A DNA stretch of 64,000 nt from Planctomycetaceae bacterium (GTDB taxonomy: Bacteria > Planctomycetota > Planctomycetia > Pirellulales > Lacipirellulaceae). The DNA lies in contig PABB01000038.1 of NCBI GenBank assembly GCA_002702655.1, forward strand, positions 62,001 through 126,000. The letters are read 5' to 3'. A program made the position numbers and the translations under genes. Positions 56,231-64,000 of the stretch are shown piece after piece. The first letter of the stretch is position 1. The number at the start of each line of letters is the position of its first letter. The notes under the pieces were generated by a model, which saw only the letters and a list, made by a program, of their open reading frames with translations, was not told the DNA's origin and did not search any database.

Positions 56231-56686
56231 TCAGGACTTGCTGGCCAGTTCCGTCGGTTCAGGCTGTTGGGCCTGGTGCGGATGGTCCGAGCCGACGTAG
56301 ATCTTCAGCTTCGAGAGCATGGCCCGGCCCAGCTTGCTCTTGGGCAGCATGCGCCGCACCGCCTCGCGGAGAATCATCTCGGGCTTGCGCTGGAGCCGAT
56401 CGCCAGCGGTCTGCGTCCGCTGCCGTGTGTAGCCGGTGTACCAGGCGTAGGTCTTCTGCTCCCACTTCTGGCCGGTGAACTTGATCTTCTCGCAGTTCAC
56501 CACGACGACAAAGTCGCCCGTGTCGACGTGCGGCGTGTACGTGGGGCGGTGCTTGCCCATCAGGATCACGGCGATCTCGCTGGCCAACCGGCCGACCACC
56601 TTGTCTTCGGCATCCACCAGAAGCCACTTCGGCTCCACCGAGGCCGGCGCCTTCTTACTCGCCGGCTTGGCCATGAACGTTTTCAT
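56231..56686 (-). CDS. rplM: 50S ribosomal protein L13
   Basis: Ribosomal protein uL13, about 151 residues. Recognisable blocks are WLLVDAEDKVVGRLASEIA, GKHRPTYTPHVDTGDFVVVVN, KFTGQKWEQKTYAWYTGY and AVRRMLPKSKLGRAMLSKLKIYVG. The start MKTFMAKPAS at 56686 adds about ten residues before the usual domain, as is common. It precedes rpsI, the standard rplM-rpsI order. A terminator-like structure with T-run lies about 90 bases upstream in the leader on the same strand. Confidence 0.97.
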   Translation of the reverse strand: MKTFMAKPASKKAPASVEPKWLLVDAEDKVVGRLASEIAVILMGKHRPTYTPHVDTGDFVVVVNCEKIKFTGQKWEQKTYAWYTGYTRQRTQTAGDRLQRKPEMILREAVRRMLPKSKLGRAMLSKLKIYVGSDHPHQAQQPEPTELASKS

Positions 56687-56773
56687 CAGACGTGATTCCC
56701 TTGCGGGCGGGATTCTCTCGCGGGACGCTCGCGGCGGCACGACGCTTCCGCGCGGCGGGTCCCATGATTCGGT

Positions 56774-56830
56774 AAAAAAACGCCGGAGGCAGCCGCAAGC
56801 ACACACAAAATGCGGAGGCCGCCTCCGGCG
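56774..56830 (-). promoter_or_regulatory. Terminator-like attenuator candidate in the rplM leader
   Basis: On the minus strand, a 10-bp stem (56821-56830 with 56781-56790) with an inner CCGCA/TGCGG pair (56811-56815 with 56793-56797) is followed directly by seven T residues (56780-56774). No gene on this strand ends upstream, since the next gene is on plus from 57273. The structure therefore sits in the 5' leader of rplM-rpsI, about 90 bases before the start codon, where it could act as a transcription attenuator. Confidence 0.6.
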
Positions 56831-57272
56831 AGACGGGGCGATGTTCTAGACTCGTCGGCAATTTGCCGCTGAGAATCCCCGAATTTAGCACTTTCGCCAG
56901 CTGCCAACAAGTCCCTGCCGGACGCCGCGATGCGAAAACCGCCGGCCCCGACCCACCCGGCAGAGGCCCCCGAATGGCGGCCCCCAAATCCCCCGGCAGC
57001 TGCGGGGGACGGCCCCCGCGGCGAGTCCTTGATTTCGACCATTTTTGCCCGAAACTGTTCCGCCGCCCGGGGGTTGTGTACTCTATCGGACGGACCGATC
57101 ACCGCATTCTGCACTATCCTTGCGGGACAGGCGGCCGCCGAGGGGGGCGACCGTTCCGGAACAAGACTCTGTAGCGTCCGCACTTCGACTCATCACAGGA
57201 CCGACGCGCCCCGCTTGCCGAACTTCTCGGTCGGGGCTCCCCGGCGGCGGCCTGCTCCAGGAGAACCGAGCG

Positions 57273-58235
57273 ATGAAACGTGCACTGGCGGCCATGGCCG
57301 CATGTCTGATGGTTGCCAATCTGGCGGCCGCCCAACCCGACGATCGCGGCGGCCGTCGCCTGCGGGGCTTTGACGAAGGCGGCGATGCGGGCGAGGACGC
57401 CCAAGGCCAACCCGGCGGCCGGCGCGGACGGGGCGGCCCTGGCGGCGGCGAATTTGGCGGCGGGCCCGGCGGCCCGGGCGGACCTGGCGGCGAAGAGGGC
57501 GGACGCGGCGGCTTCCGCGGGCGTGGACGTTCCAACCCGCTATTTGAAGCCATCGACGCCGATGGCGACGGGCAGCTCACCCGGCAGGAACTGCGTCGTG
57601 CCGCTGCCGCGATCCTGACGCTCGACGCCGATGACGATGGCGTGGTCACGCTGCAGGAAGCCTCGCCGCAACGCGGCCCCGGCGGTTTCGGCGGCCCCGG
57701 CGGCGGATTTGATCCCCAGTCGATGGTCGATCGCTGGATGGAAGGCGATGCCAACGGCGACGGCATGCTCTCGCCGGACGAGCTTCCCGGGCGGATGGGT
57801 CAGATGCTCGGCAACGCCGACACCAACAACGACGGTCTGCTGGACCGCGCGGAGTTGACCGCCGCGGCTGAGCAGATGGCCGAACGCTTCGGCGGCGGCC
57901 GCGGAGGCCCTGGCGGCCAGCAAGGCGGCCCCGGCGGCGGACCCGCCGGTTTCGGCGGCGGCGGCGGATTTGACGCCCGGCAGATGACCGAGCGGATGAT
58001 GGCCGGCGATCAGAACGGCGACGGCCTCTTAACCCCCGACGAAGTCCCGCCGCAGATGCGGCAGGCCCTGGGCCGTGCCGACCAGAATGGCGACGGCGCC
58101 CTGGACGCCCGCGAGATTGCCCAGTTCGCTGAGCAAATGGGCCAGCGGATGCAGGGTCGCGGCGGCTTTGGCCGCGGCGGCGGCGAGCAGGGCGGCGGCG
58201 GTCGCGGCGGGCGGCCCCAGCGCCCAGAGAATTGA
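57273..58235 (+). CDS. Secreted EF-hand protein with Gly-rich linkers
   Basis: A 320-residue exported protein. After the signal peptide MKRALAAMAACLMVANLAAAQ comes a long Gly/Arg-rich stretch. Six EF-hand calcium loops then follow in pairs: DADGDGQLTRQE, DADDDGVVTLQE, DANGDGMLSPDE, DTNNDGLLDRAE, DQNGDGLLTPDE and DQNGDGALDARE. Gly-rich linkers separate the pairs and the C-terminus is Gly-rich again. ATG 57273 has CAGGAGA upstream. It is likely a Ca-binding extracellular or periplasmic protein, similar to EF-hand proteins abundant in planctomycetes. Confidence 0.88.
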   Translation: MKRALAAMAACLMVANLAAAQPDDRGGRRLRGFDEGGDAGEDAQGQPGGRRGRGGPGGGEFGGGPGGPGGPGGEEGGRGGFRGRGRSNPLFEAIDADGDGQLTRQELRRAAAAILTLDADDDGVVTLQEASPQRGPGGFGGPGGGFDPQSMVDRWMEGDANGDGMLSPDELPGRMGQMLGNADTNNDGLLDRAELTAAAEQMAERFGGGRGGPGGQQGGPGGGPAGFGGGGGFDARQMTERMMAGDQNGDGLLTPDEVPPQMRQALGRADQNGDGALDAREIAQFAEQMGQRMQGRGGFGRGGGEQGGGGRGGRPQRPEN

Positions 58236-58271
58236 GCGAACGCTCAGCGCCCGATAATTGTTAATCAGTTC

Positions 58272-58310
58272 ACGGCGGCCTCGCACCTGATGCGGGGGCG
58301 CCGTTTTTTT
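58272..58310 (+). terminator. Intrinsic terminator of the EF-hand gene
   Basis: ACGGCG (58272-58277) pairs with CGCCGT (58299-58304), with an inner CGCA/TGCG pair (58282-58285 with 58291-58294). Seven T residues (58304-58310) follow. It lies 36 bases after the stop. Confidence 0.85.
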
Positions 58311-58339
58311 GTCGCCGACGCAGCGCGCCTGCGCGAGGA

Positions 58340-58428
58340 GGTGGCTGGGGACGACCAACGGGGCCCCCAGCCGCCGACCGTCCGACGAAACGCCCTGGGG
58401 GCTCCGCTCCGCTGCGTCCCCAGCCACC
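58340..58428. repeat. Palindromic intergenic repeat, GGTGGCTGGGGAC family, copy 2
   Basis: GGTGGCTGGGGAC (58340-58352) and its exact reverse complement (58416-58428) enclose a second pair, GCCCCCAG (58363-58370)/CTGGGGGC (58395-58402). The outer and inner arms are the same as in the copy at 29163-29239, while the sequence between differs, indicating a structured dispersed element. Confidence 0.85.
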
Positions 58429-58654
58429 CAGCGGTGCGCCGTGAGCGTCAAATCCCCAGCCGCGGCGGGCGCCGGCGGACGCCCCCAGCGGTTACAATCG
58501 GTGCTGACGATTGACGACCTGCCGATCCAAGCGTGGTCTCAACGAGCCTCCGTTTCTCGGGCTGAGAACTGACAGCCGATCGCTGACAGTCCTGCCGGAG
58601 TTCATGGACGGCGCCACTCTCCCTAGTTTCGCACCGACTGCGAGGTCTTCTCCG

Positions 58655-59584
58655 ATGAAACGCCGTGACTTTCTTGTCCAAGGCGCCGCGGGCGTCTCTG
58701 CTTTGACCGCCGCCGGTTCGCTCAGCCAATCGGCCCGTGCCGACGACGACGCGGCCGCGGCCGGCAAGCACTCGTTCAAGCTCCGCTACGCCCCGCACTT
58801 CGGCATGTTCGACGACCTCGCCGGGCGCGACCCGATCGACCAACTCAAGTTCGCTGCCGAGCAGGGCTTCACCGCCTGGGAAGACAACGGCATGCGCGGC
58901 CGGCCGAAGGAGCTGCAGGAGAAGATCGCCCGAACGATGTCGGACCTTGGCATGCTGATGGGCGTGTTCGTGGCCCACGGCAGTTTCGGCGAGACCACCT
59001 TCGCGGGCCGCAACAAGGACGCCCGCGAGCGGGTGCTGCAGGAAATCCGCGACAGCGTGGAAGTGGCCAAGCGGGTCAACGCCAAGTGGATGACCGTCGT
59101 GCCCGACGCTTACGACAGGCGCACGGAATGGGGCTACCAGACGGCCAACTGCGTCGAACTGCTGCGCCGCGCCGCCGAGATCCTCGAACCGCACGGATTG
59201 GTCATGGTGCTGGAACCGCTGAATTGGTGGCGGGACCACCCCGGCTTGTTTTTGCACAAAATTCCGCAGGCGTACGAGATCTGCCGCGCCGTCGACAGCC
59301 CGGCGTGCAAGATCCTGTTCGACATCTACCACCAGCAGATTCAGGAAGGCAACCTGATCCCCAACATCGACATGGCATGGGACGAAATCGGCTACTTCCA
59401 ATGCGGCGATAACCCCGGCCGCAACGAACCGGGCACCGGGGAGATCAACTACCGCAACGTGTTCCGCCACATCCACTCGAAAGGCTTCGAGGGGATCATG
59501 GGCATGGAACACGGCCTGTCCGTCGGCGGCGAGGACGGCGAACGAAAGCTGATCGAAGCGTACGTGTCGGCGGATGATTTTTGA
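58655..59584 (+). CDS. Tat-exported hydroxypyruvate isomerase-like TIM-barrel protein
   Basis: A 309-residue protein. The N-terminus MKRRDFLVQGAAGVSALTAAGSLSQSARA is a twin-arginine signal. The mature part is a sugar isomerase/AP endonuclease family 2 TIM barrel resembling hydroxypyruvate isomerases: FGMFDDLAGRDPIDQLKFAAEQGFTAWEDNG, LVMVLEPLNWWRDHPG (Glu ligand), CKILFDIYHQQIQEGNL (Asp/His ligands) and GIMGMEHGLSVGG. ATG 58655 is at the Tat signal. Substrate is not determined; planctomycetes have many such exported barrel proteins. Confidence 0.87.
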   Translation: MKRRDFLVQGAAGVSALTAAGSLSQSARADDDAAAAGKHSFKLRYAPHFGMFDDLAGRDPIDQLKFAAEQGFTAWEDNGMRGRPKELQEKIARTMSDLGMLMGVFVAHGSFGETTFAGRNKDARERVLQEIRDSVEVAKRVNAKWMTVVPDAYDRRTEWGYQTANCVELLRRAAEILEPHGLVMVLEPLNWWRDHPGLFLHKIPQAYEICRAVDSPACKILFDIYHQQIQEGNLIPNIDMAWDEIGYFQCGDNPGRNEPGTGEINYRNVFRHIHSKGFEGIMGMEHGLSVGGEDGERKLIEAYVSADDF

Positions 59585-59631
59585 GGGGAGCTGCCAACTC
59601 TATGCGAGACAAATCGAGCTGAGATGGTTGC

Positions 59632-59709
59632 GTGCCACGGCTCTGTGAGCCGTGCGAATCAACTTGGGTGACACAAATCCGCCGCGCACGGCCGACACAG
59701 TCGTGGCAC
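59632..59709. repeat. Palindromic repeat, CACGGCTC family copy
   Basis: CACGGCTC (59636-59643)/GAGCCGTG (59647-59654) forms a hairpin identical in its arms to the one at 43608-43626. Outer GTGCCAC/GTGGCAC units (59632-59638 and 59703-59709) enclose it. It lies between the isomerase gene and the convergent peroxiredoxin gene and may serve both as a 3' structure. Confidence 0.75.
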
Positions 59710-59722
59710 GCCCGGGCGTCTT

Positions 59723-60361
59723 TCACTCGCTCTTCGCCGGCTTGATCTTCTCAATCACCGCCAGCACCTTCTCGCTGTCCTTCGCCGCGTTGACCTTGGT
59801 GTCCTTGTACGCGATTTTCTTGTCCAGGCCGATCACGAACGTCCACCGCATGGCGGTCGTGCCGCGGGTCAGGGCGACGATCTGTTTGTCGATCTCCCGC
59901 TCGATGGTGCCCCCGGGCGCCGTCTTCACGCCGAACGCCTTGGCGATCTTGCCCTCGGGGTCGGCCAGCAGGGTGAAGTTCAGGTCGTACGCCTTCTTGA
60001 AGTGCTGGTGATTCTCGACCGAGTCGCCGCTCACTCCCACGACCTCCACGTCGTCGCGTTTGAGTTCCGCCAGGGCGTCGCGGTAGGCGCACGCTTGCGC
60101 CGTGCAGCCGCCGGTCATGTCGGCGGGGTAGAAATACACGACTAGGATCTTCTTGCCGACGTGGTCCTTCGACTTCCACGGCTTGTCCTCGTCCGTGCGA
60201 CCGGCGAACTCCGGCGCGGCATCGCCGACCTCCAGCACGACCTCCTTCGGCTTGGCGTCCGCTTGCGGCTTCGCGGCGGCGGCCGCATCGGTCTGAGCAG
60301 CATACAACGGCGCCGCGCACGCCACGGCAAGCAGGACAACAGGCGGGAGAAATCTGGTCAT
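59723..60361 (-). CDS. Exported peroxiredoxin (BCP/PrxQ type)
   Basis: Thiol peroxidase of 212 residues. A signal peptide (1-25) is followed by a charged spacer and an AhpC/TSA domain (LEVGDAAPEFAGRTDED, KILVVYFYPADMTGGCTAQACAYRD). The peroxidatic and resolving cysteines are five apart, the PrxQ/BCP spacing, followed by VVGVSGDSVENHQHF and FTLLADPEGKIAKAFGV. ATG 60361 was chosen at the signal peptide. It probably detoxifies peroxide outside the cytoplasm. Confidence 0.92.
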   Translation of the reverse strand: MTRFLPPVVLLAVACAAPLYAAQTDAAAAAKPQADAKPKEVVLEVGDAAPEFAGRTDEDKPWKSKDHVGKKILVVYFYPADMTGGCTAQACAYRDALAELKRDDVEVVGVSGDSVENHQHFKKAYDLNFTLLADPEGKIAKAFGVKTAPGGTIEREIDKQIVALTRGTTAMRWTFVIGLDKKIAYKDTKVNAAKDSEKVLAVIEKIKPAKSE

Positions 60362-60408
60362 GGCAGGCAAACTCGCAATCAATGGAAGGGGCGGCACATC
60401 GAATGACG

Positions 60409-60491
60409 TAGCATGGCCGCTCCGGCCGTGCGGATTGAAGACGACCCGTCACGACTCGCCAATCACCCGCACGGCCGGAGCGGCCATGCTA
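60409..60491. repeat. Palindromic repeat, GCATGGCCGC family copy, between divergent genes
   Basis: A perfect 24-bp inverted repeat: arm 1 at 60409-60432 (TAGCATGGCCGC...) and arm 2 at 60468-60491. Arm sequences match those at 43639-43706. This copy lies between the divergent peroxiredoxin and SDR genes, so it is not simply a 3'-end terminator. It occupies most of the shared promoter region. Confidence 0.88.
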
Positions 60492-60617
60492 CCAGATTCC
60501 TTGCAATTCTACGGGATTCCGCGACTGCGGCGACAAACTCCGTGCAACGGCGGGCGTCGGCCAGTAGGATGCTTCACTGATTGCCGCCCGCTCCCTCCTC
60601 CCCCGTCCAGCCCGCCG

Positions 60618-61550
60618 ATGTCCGCTCCCCCTCGCACCGCCGTCGTCACCGGCGCCTCGTCTGGCATTGGTCGGGCGACCGTCGCCGCACTCGTCGCCGA
60701 GGGCTTCCACGTGCTCGCCGGGGTGCGCCGCGACGACGACGCCGCGGCGCTGTTGCACGAGTTCGGCCAACGGGTCACGCCGCTGCAGTTGGACGTGACC
60801 GATGCGGAGCAAGTCGCCGAGGCGGTCCGCATCGTCCACCGCCACGCTCCCCACGGGCTCTCCGCGCTGGTCAACAATGCCGGCGTCGGCGCACCCGCAC
60901 CGATGGAGTTGACCGAAGTCGACGAAATCCGCCACCTGATGGAGGTCAACGCCATCGGCCCCATGCGGCTGATCCAGGCGCTGTTGCCGGCGCTGCGGCG
61001 CGGCGGCGGACGGATCGTGAACCTCTCCAGCATGAACGGCGTGCTTAGCTTGCCGATGACCGGCGCGTATTCGGCCAGCAAGTTCGCGCTGGAGGCGATG
61101 TCCGACGCACTGCGGGTGGAACTGATGGCGTGGCGCGTGCCGGTGATCGTGATCCGCCCCGGGCAGGTCCGCACGCCGATTTTTAACAAGGCCCGCGCCG
61201 ACATCGAGCGGCGTCAGGCGGACATGCCGGCAGCGCTGGCCGCCGGTTATAAGTTGCCGTTTGCGCGCACGGCCAAGTTCAACGAGCGCGGCGAGAAATC
61301 GCCCACGCCGCCCGAGACCGTCGCACGCGTTATCGTCAAGGCGCTCACCGCCCGCCGCCCGCGGCGCAACTACTACATCGGTTGGGACGCGCTGGGCATG
61401 CGGCTGCTGCGGTCGCTGATGCCCGCCCGCTCGCGCGATCGGCTGCTCGCCCGCGCCATCGGTACGCGGCGTCGCCTGACGGAGCAGCCCGTCGAGGCGC
61501 CGGCTCAATCGCCCGCGGCCTCGGCCTCCGGCGCTTCGATCGGTCCGTAG
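60618..61550 (+). CDS. Short-chain dehydrogenase/reductase
   Basis: NAD(P)-dependent oxidoreductase of 310 residues. Rossmann TGASSGIGRATVAAL, NNAGVG, catalytic Ser in IVNLSSMNG, and Y-x3-K in AYSASKFALEAM are all present. The C-terminal tail extends about 50 residues past the SDR core with an Arg-rich segment. ATG 60618 gives the usual short N-terminus. Its 3' end overlaps the convergent acetyltransferase gene by 46 bases. Substrate not predictable. Confidence 0.92.
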   Translation: MSAPPRTAVVTGASSGIGRATVAALVAEGFHVLAGVRRDDDAAALLHEFGQRVTPLQLDVTDAEQVAEAVRIVHRHAPHGLSALVNNAGVGAPAPMELTEVDEIRHLMEVNAIGPMRLIQALLPALRRGGGRIVNLSSMNGVLSLPMTGAYSASKFALEAMSDALRVELMAWRVPVIVIRPGQVRTPIFNKARADIERRQADMPAALAAGYKLPFARTAKFNERGEKSPTPPETVARVIVKALTARRPRRNYYIGWDALGMRLLRSLMPARSRDRLLARAIGTRRRLTEQPVEAPAQSPAASASGASIGP

Positions 61551-62626
61551 TACACGCCGAAATTCTTGAAGAACCACGCCCGCGCCAACCAGCGGTCGGC
61601 CGGCCAGCGGTTCCAGACGCTGGCCGCGATCGGGTGCAGGTCGGTCGCCGCCCGCCGCTTGGTTTCGTTGTTCAGCGGGCCCATGGTCATCTCGCGGCAA
61701 CCGCGCTCGATCGCCGCCTGCACGCCCGCGTAGATCAGGTTGTGATAGGCCAGCACGTCGTGCGAGCGGTCGTAATCCAAACCGCCATGCACCTGCATCC
61801 AGCGGTCGCCGACGTGCAAGAAGCTCATGAACCCAACCACTCGATCGTCGACCGTGGCGATCAACGCCGTTTGCTGCTGCTCCGCGAACGCCGCCGGTGC
61901 GATCAGCACGTCGTTGTAGGGCGCAATCAAGTCGGAGTGCGCTTCGCTCGCCTGCAGCAACGTGACGAGCTGCTGAAGCAACTGCGGCTGCGCAGCAAGC
62001 GGCCCCTCGACCGTGGCGATCGTCGCCCCCGCCTCGGCAAACACGCCCGACTCGTGCCGGTAATTGCGGCGGCGTTTCTTCGACAAGCTGGCCAGGAAGT
62101 CGTCGAACGACGCGGAGCCCGCCAAGTCGATACTGGTCATCGGCAAGATCTGGAACTGATCGAACCGTTCGCCGGCCGCCCAGGCGGCTTCGGCCGGCGG
62201 TTCGGCAATCCACACCGTGTCGATCTTCTTCTGCCGGCACAAGAACCGCGCAATCGCCTGCTTCGCCGCGTGCCGATCGACCCCTTCGGCGATCTGGAAT
62301 GGGCTGTGCTCGTCGAACGCCAGGAATGCCGTGTCGACGATCAACGACGTCTTGCGCGCCAGCGGTCCCAGCCATCCCAGTCGCCGCCGCCACTCGGGCC
62401 GCAGCATGTCGGTGGCCGGGCGACGGCGCAGGCGAGTGACCGGCGCGGCCGCCACGACCCGCCCGCTCTGCCGAGCGACGGCCCAGCGCAGCTCGGTGTC
62501 GGCCGTGTTGTACCGCTCAAACAACGCGTAATTCGCCGTCAGATCCGGCGCAAGGGACAACTCGGCCGGCGGTTCAAACGACGGCTCAAACGCCACCTCA
62601 AGATTGTCAGGGCTCGGCTGGGACAT
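61505..62626 (-). CDS. GNAT/BioF2-like acetyltransferase (FemAB-like)
   Basis: A 373-residue protein of the GNAT superfamily, in the 'CelD/BioF2 or FemAB-like' arrangement: two GNAT-like halves, with FDDFLASLSKKRRRNYRHE in the middle, ALIATVDDRVVGFMSFLHVGDRW and HNLIYAGVQAAIERGCREMTMGPL in the second half. Such proteins acylate polysaccharide or cell-wall precursors. ATG 62626 was chosen since upstream in-frame sequence is Arg/Pro-rich. It overlaps the convergent SDR gene 3' end by 46 bases. Confidence 0.78.
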   Translation of the reverse strand: MSQPSPDNLEVAFEPSFEPPAELSLAPDLTANYALFERYNTADTELRWAVARQSGRVVAAAPVTRLRRRPATDMLRPEWRRRLGWLGPLARKTSLIVDTAFLAFDEHSPFQIAEGVDRHAAKQAIARFLCRQKKIDTVWIAEPPAEAAWAAGERFDQFQILPMTSIDLAGSASFDDFLASLSKKRRRNYRHESGVFAEAGATIATVEGPLAAQPQLLQQLVTLLQASEAHSDLIAPYNDVLIAPAAFAEQQQTALIATVDDRVVGFMSFLHVGDRWMQVHGGLDYDRSHDVLAYHNLIYAGVQAAIERGCREMTMGPLNNETKRRAATDLHPIAASVWNRWPADRWLARAWFFKNFGVYYGPIEAPEAEAAGD

Positions 62627-63107
62627 AACTCGCAACGACGGGCGTCGGACTCGAGATTCCCGCCATCCGGGCGGAAACACGCACTGAAGGGGGGACGGCG
62701 ACAACCTGAAGGTTCTCCGCTCCCTGTGGCGGTTCCCCGCCCCCATTGAGCCTAGTTCAGCCAACTTCTCGCGGCAAATTGACCATGTCGCAGTCCGGGA
62801 GTAGAGTTTAGGGATTGGGCGAATCAGGCGGACTGCGGCACTTACGCCCCGGCCGCCCGACTCGCTCATTCTCCCGCACTGACGCTCGCCGACCGAGTCG
62901 CCGAGCGTTCCCGCCGCGCACGGAAGCCGTCACTGGCGTCCACCCGGTGCGTCGCGCCCTCGGGGGCGTGCCGCCCTGATCCATAGAACAAACACTGGGA
63001 ATCCGACGGCTGGCACGCAGGCTGCACCATGGCGGTTTGTCCTTGGTCGCCCCGGCGGCAGCCGCTTCCCAGATTCGATCCCCCAATAGCATGAGGGTTA
63101 GGTCCGC
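62627..63107. other. Gene-free region with possible promoter of the desaturase
   Basis: About 480 bases without a credible gene. TTGACC (62779-62784), a 17-base spacer and TAGAGT (62802-62807) form a weak sigma-70-like promoter pointing right, about 300 bases before the desaturase start. No other structure stands out. Confidence 0.35.
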
Positions 63108-64000
63108 GTGGGTCTGATCACGAACTTCACCGCGTCCGAACAGCGGGAACTTGACGAAAAGCGGACGATCCCCCGCTTGTCCTCCATGCCCCTGGCCCTG
63201 GCCAGCATGGGTTTGGCGACCATTGAGCCGTTCGCCTCCAACCCCTGGTTGTGGGGACCGCTGTGTCTGTTCACGGCGTCGATGATGTTCTGCTGGACCA
63301 GCGCCCTGCACGAGGCGGCGCATCAAACGCTGTGGAAATCGCAGTGGCTGTCGATCCTGACCGGCCGCGCGCTGGGCACGTTCATGTTCACGCCCTACAC
63401 CGTGTATCGCGAGAGCCACATCCGCCATCACGCGTACCTCAACACGCCGCGGGACTGGGAGCTGTGGCCGTACACCGACCCCGACGCGTCGCTCACATTC
63501 CGCCGCGTGTTCGTCTGGTTCGATCTGCTGTGCGGGGTGGTCGCCGGGCCGATCATTTACGGCCGGCTGTACTTTTCGTCGAAGTCCCCCATCAAATCCC
63601 CCGACGTGCGCCGCACCATCGCGTGGGAGTACGTCGGCATCGTCGCCGTGTGGGCCGGCATCTGGGGTTACACCACATGGGCGGGACTGTGGCCGCTACA
63701 CGCCCGCAACGTGCTGCTGCCGATGTACCTGGCCGCCACCGCGCAAACCGTGCGCAAGTTCACCGAGCACCTGGGCATGGCCAGCTTCGACCCGCTGCTG
63801 GGCACCCGCACCGTGTTGCCACGCAAGTGGCTGCTGCGGCTCAGTTCGTTTCTGAACTTCGACATCTTCATCCACGGCCCGCACCACCGCCACCCGCGGC
63901 TGGTTCACACGCACCTGGAAGCCAAGCTCGACGAATACCGCGGCGCCAACCCGGAGGTGAGCTACCCGGCATACGAGCGGTACTGGCAAGCCTCGCTGGC
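63108..64000 (+). CDS. Fatty-acid desaturase/hydroxylase-like membrane protein (C-terminus outside window)
   Basis: Membrane di-iron enzyme of the FA_desaturase superfamily. The frame runs open from GTG 63108 for 297 codons to the window edge. The histidine boxes are HEAAH (63309-63323), HIRHH about 35 residues later, and HGPHHRH near the visible C-terminus, the H-x3-H, H-x2-HH and HxxHH arrangement. Four or so hydrophobic helices separate them. GTG 63108 is the only start in frame after an in-frame stop at 63099, with GAGGG upstream. It resembles beta-carotene hydroxylase or acyl-lipid desaturases; substrate unknown. Confidence 0.85.
   Translation, partial: MGLITNFTASEQRELDEKRTIPRLSSMPLALASMGLATIEPFASNPWLWGPLCLFTASMMFCWTSALHEAAHQTLWKSQWLSILTGRALGTFMFTPYTVYRESHIRHHAYLNTPRDWELWPYTDPDASLTFRRVFVWFDLLCGVVAGPIIYGRLYFSSKSPIKSPDVRRTIAWEYVGIVAVWAGIWGYTTWAGLWPLHARNVLLPMYLAATAQTVRKFTEHLGMASFDPLLGTRTVLPRKWLLRLSSFLNFDIFIHGPHHRHPRLVHTHLEAKLDEYRGANPEVSYPAYERYWQASL

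Noticed and set aside
1..64000. CRISPR arrays, prophage, transposases, rRNA genes
   Set aside because: No regularly spaced direct repeats, integrase, transposase or rRNA sequence was seen on either strand; the repeats present are palindromic intergenic units.

Overview
The window is GC-rich and looks like a chromosome segment of a planctomycete (Planctomycetota, most likely order Pirellulales). Lineage signatures seen directly are a DUF1559 prepilin-like protein, DUF1501 and DUF1549 proteins, a BBP7-type outer-membrane protein, an N-terminal LEPR-XLL-like motif, an ECF sigma factor next to a Ser/Thr kinase, and PEP-CTERM/dockerin-like secreted proteins together with an exosortase. No phage, CRISPR array, transposase or rRNA was seen. 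One tRNA is present.

Layout. (1) 1-7602: a [NiFe] hydrogenase locus of the group 2a (HupSL/Huc) type. On the minus strand are a NicO-like nickel permease, the small subunit and the large subunit, which runs off the left edge. On the plus strand, divergently, are a DUF1641-like protein, hypA, hypB and a GAF histidine kinase/NarL-type regulator pair. (2) 7615-9317: a small membrane protein, pabA/trpG and the fluoride channel crcB. (3) 9388-21250: a minus-strand run headed by an ECF sigma factor, a FecR/LamG putative anti-sigma protein, a DUF1559 protein and a lipoprotein (each overlapping or closely spaced), followed by a secreted flavoprotein and four PEP-CTERM-type proteins. Two of these share an unassigned ~110-residue domain. 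(4) 21643-23480: hsp20 with a near-perfect sigma-54 promoter, and a planctomycete-specific secreted protein. (5) 23651-29078: an exopolysaccharide/exosortase locus with a Wza-like lipoprotein, an exosortase and a BY-kinase-like chain-length regulator that lacks the Walker A lysine. (6) 29361-35504: MMPL and MFS transporters, tRNA-Gly, a secreted protein with six YHS-like repeats and a GlsB-type protein. (7) 35825-41953: a cluster of five TadE/TadG-type pseudopilin-like genes and a secreted protein, without the Tad motor.

(8) 42623-48797: a UspA/ferritin-like pair, a SdrD_B/DUF11 surface protein and a BBP7 protein. (9) 49092-51559: ECF sigma factor and Ser/Thr kinase pair. (10) 51644-56686: a small secreted protein, the DUF1549-DUF1501 pair, and rpsI/rplM with a terminator-like structure in the rplM leader. 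(11) 57273-64000: a six-EF-hand secreted protein, a Tat-exported sugar isomerase-like protein, an exported peroxiredoxin, an SDR overlapping a convergent acetyltransferase, and a partial fatty-acid desaturase.

Intergenic spaces carry several families of palindromic elements. Some recur two or three times within the window, which suggests REP-like dispersed repeats. Functional links (exosortase processing the PEP-CTERM proteins, Ni uptake feeding HypAB maturation, the two-component pair controlling the hydrogenase) are inferences from gene context. All family assignments rest on motif recognition without database searches.
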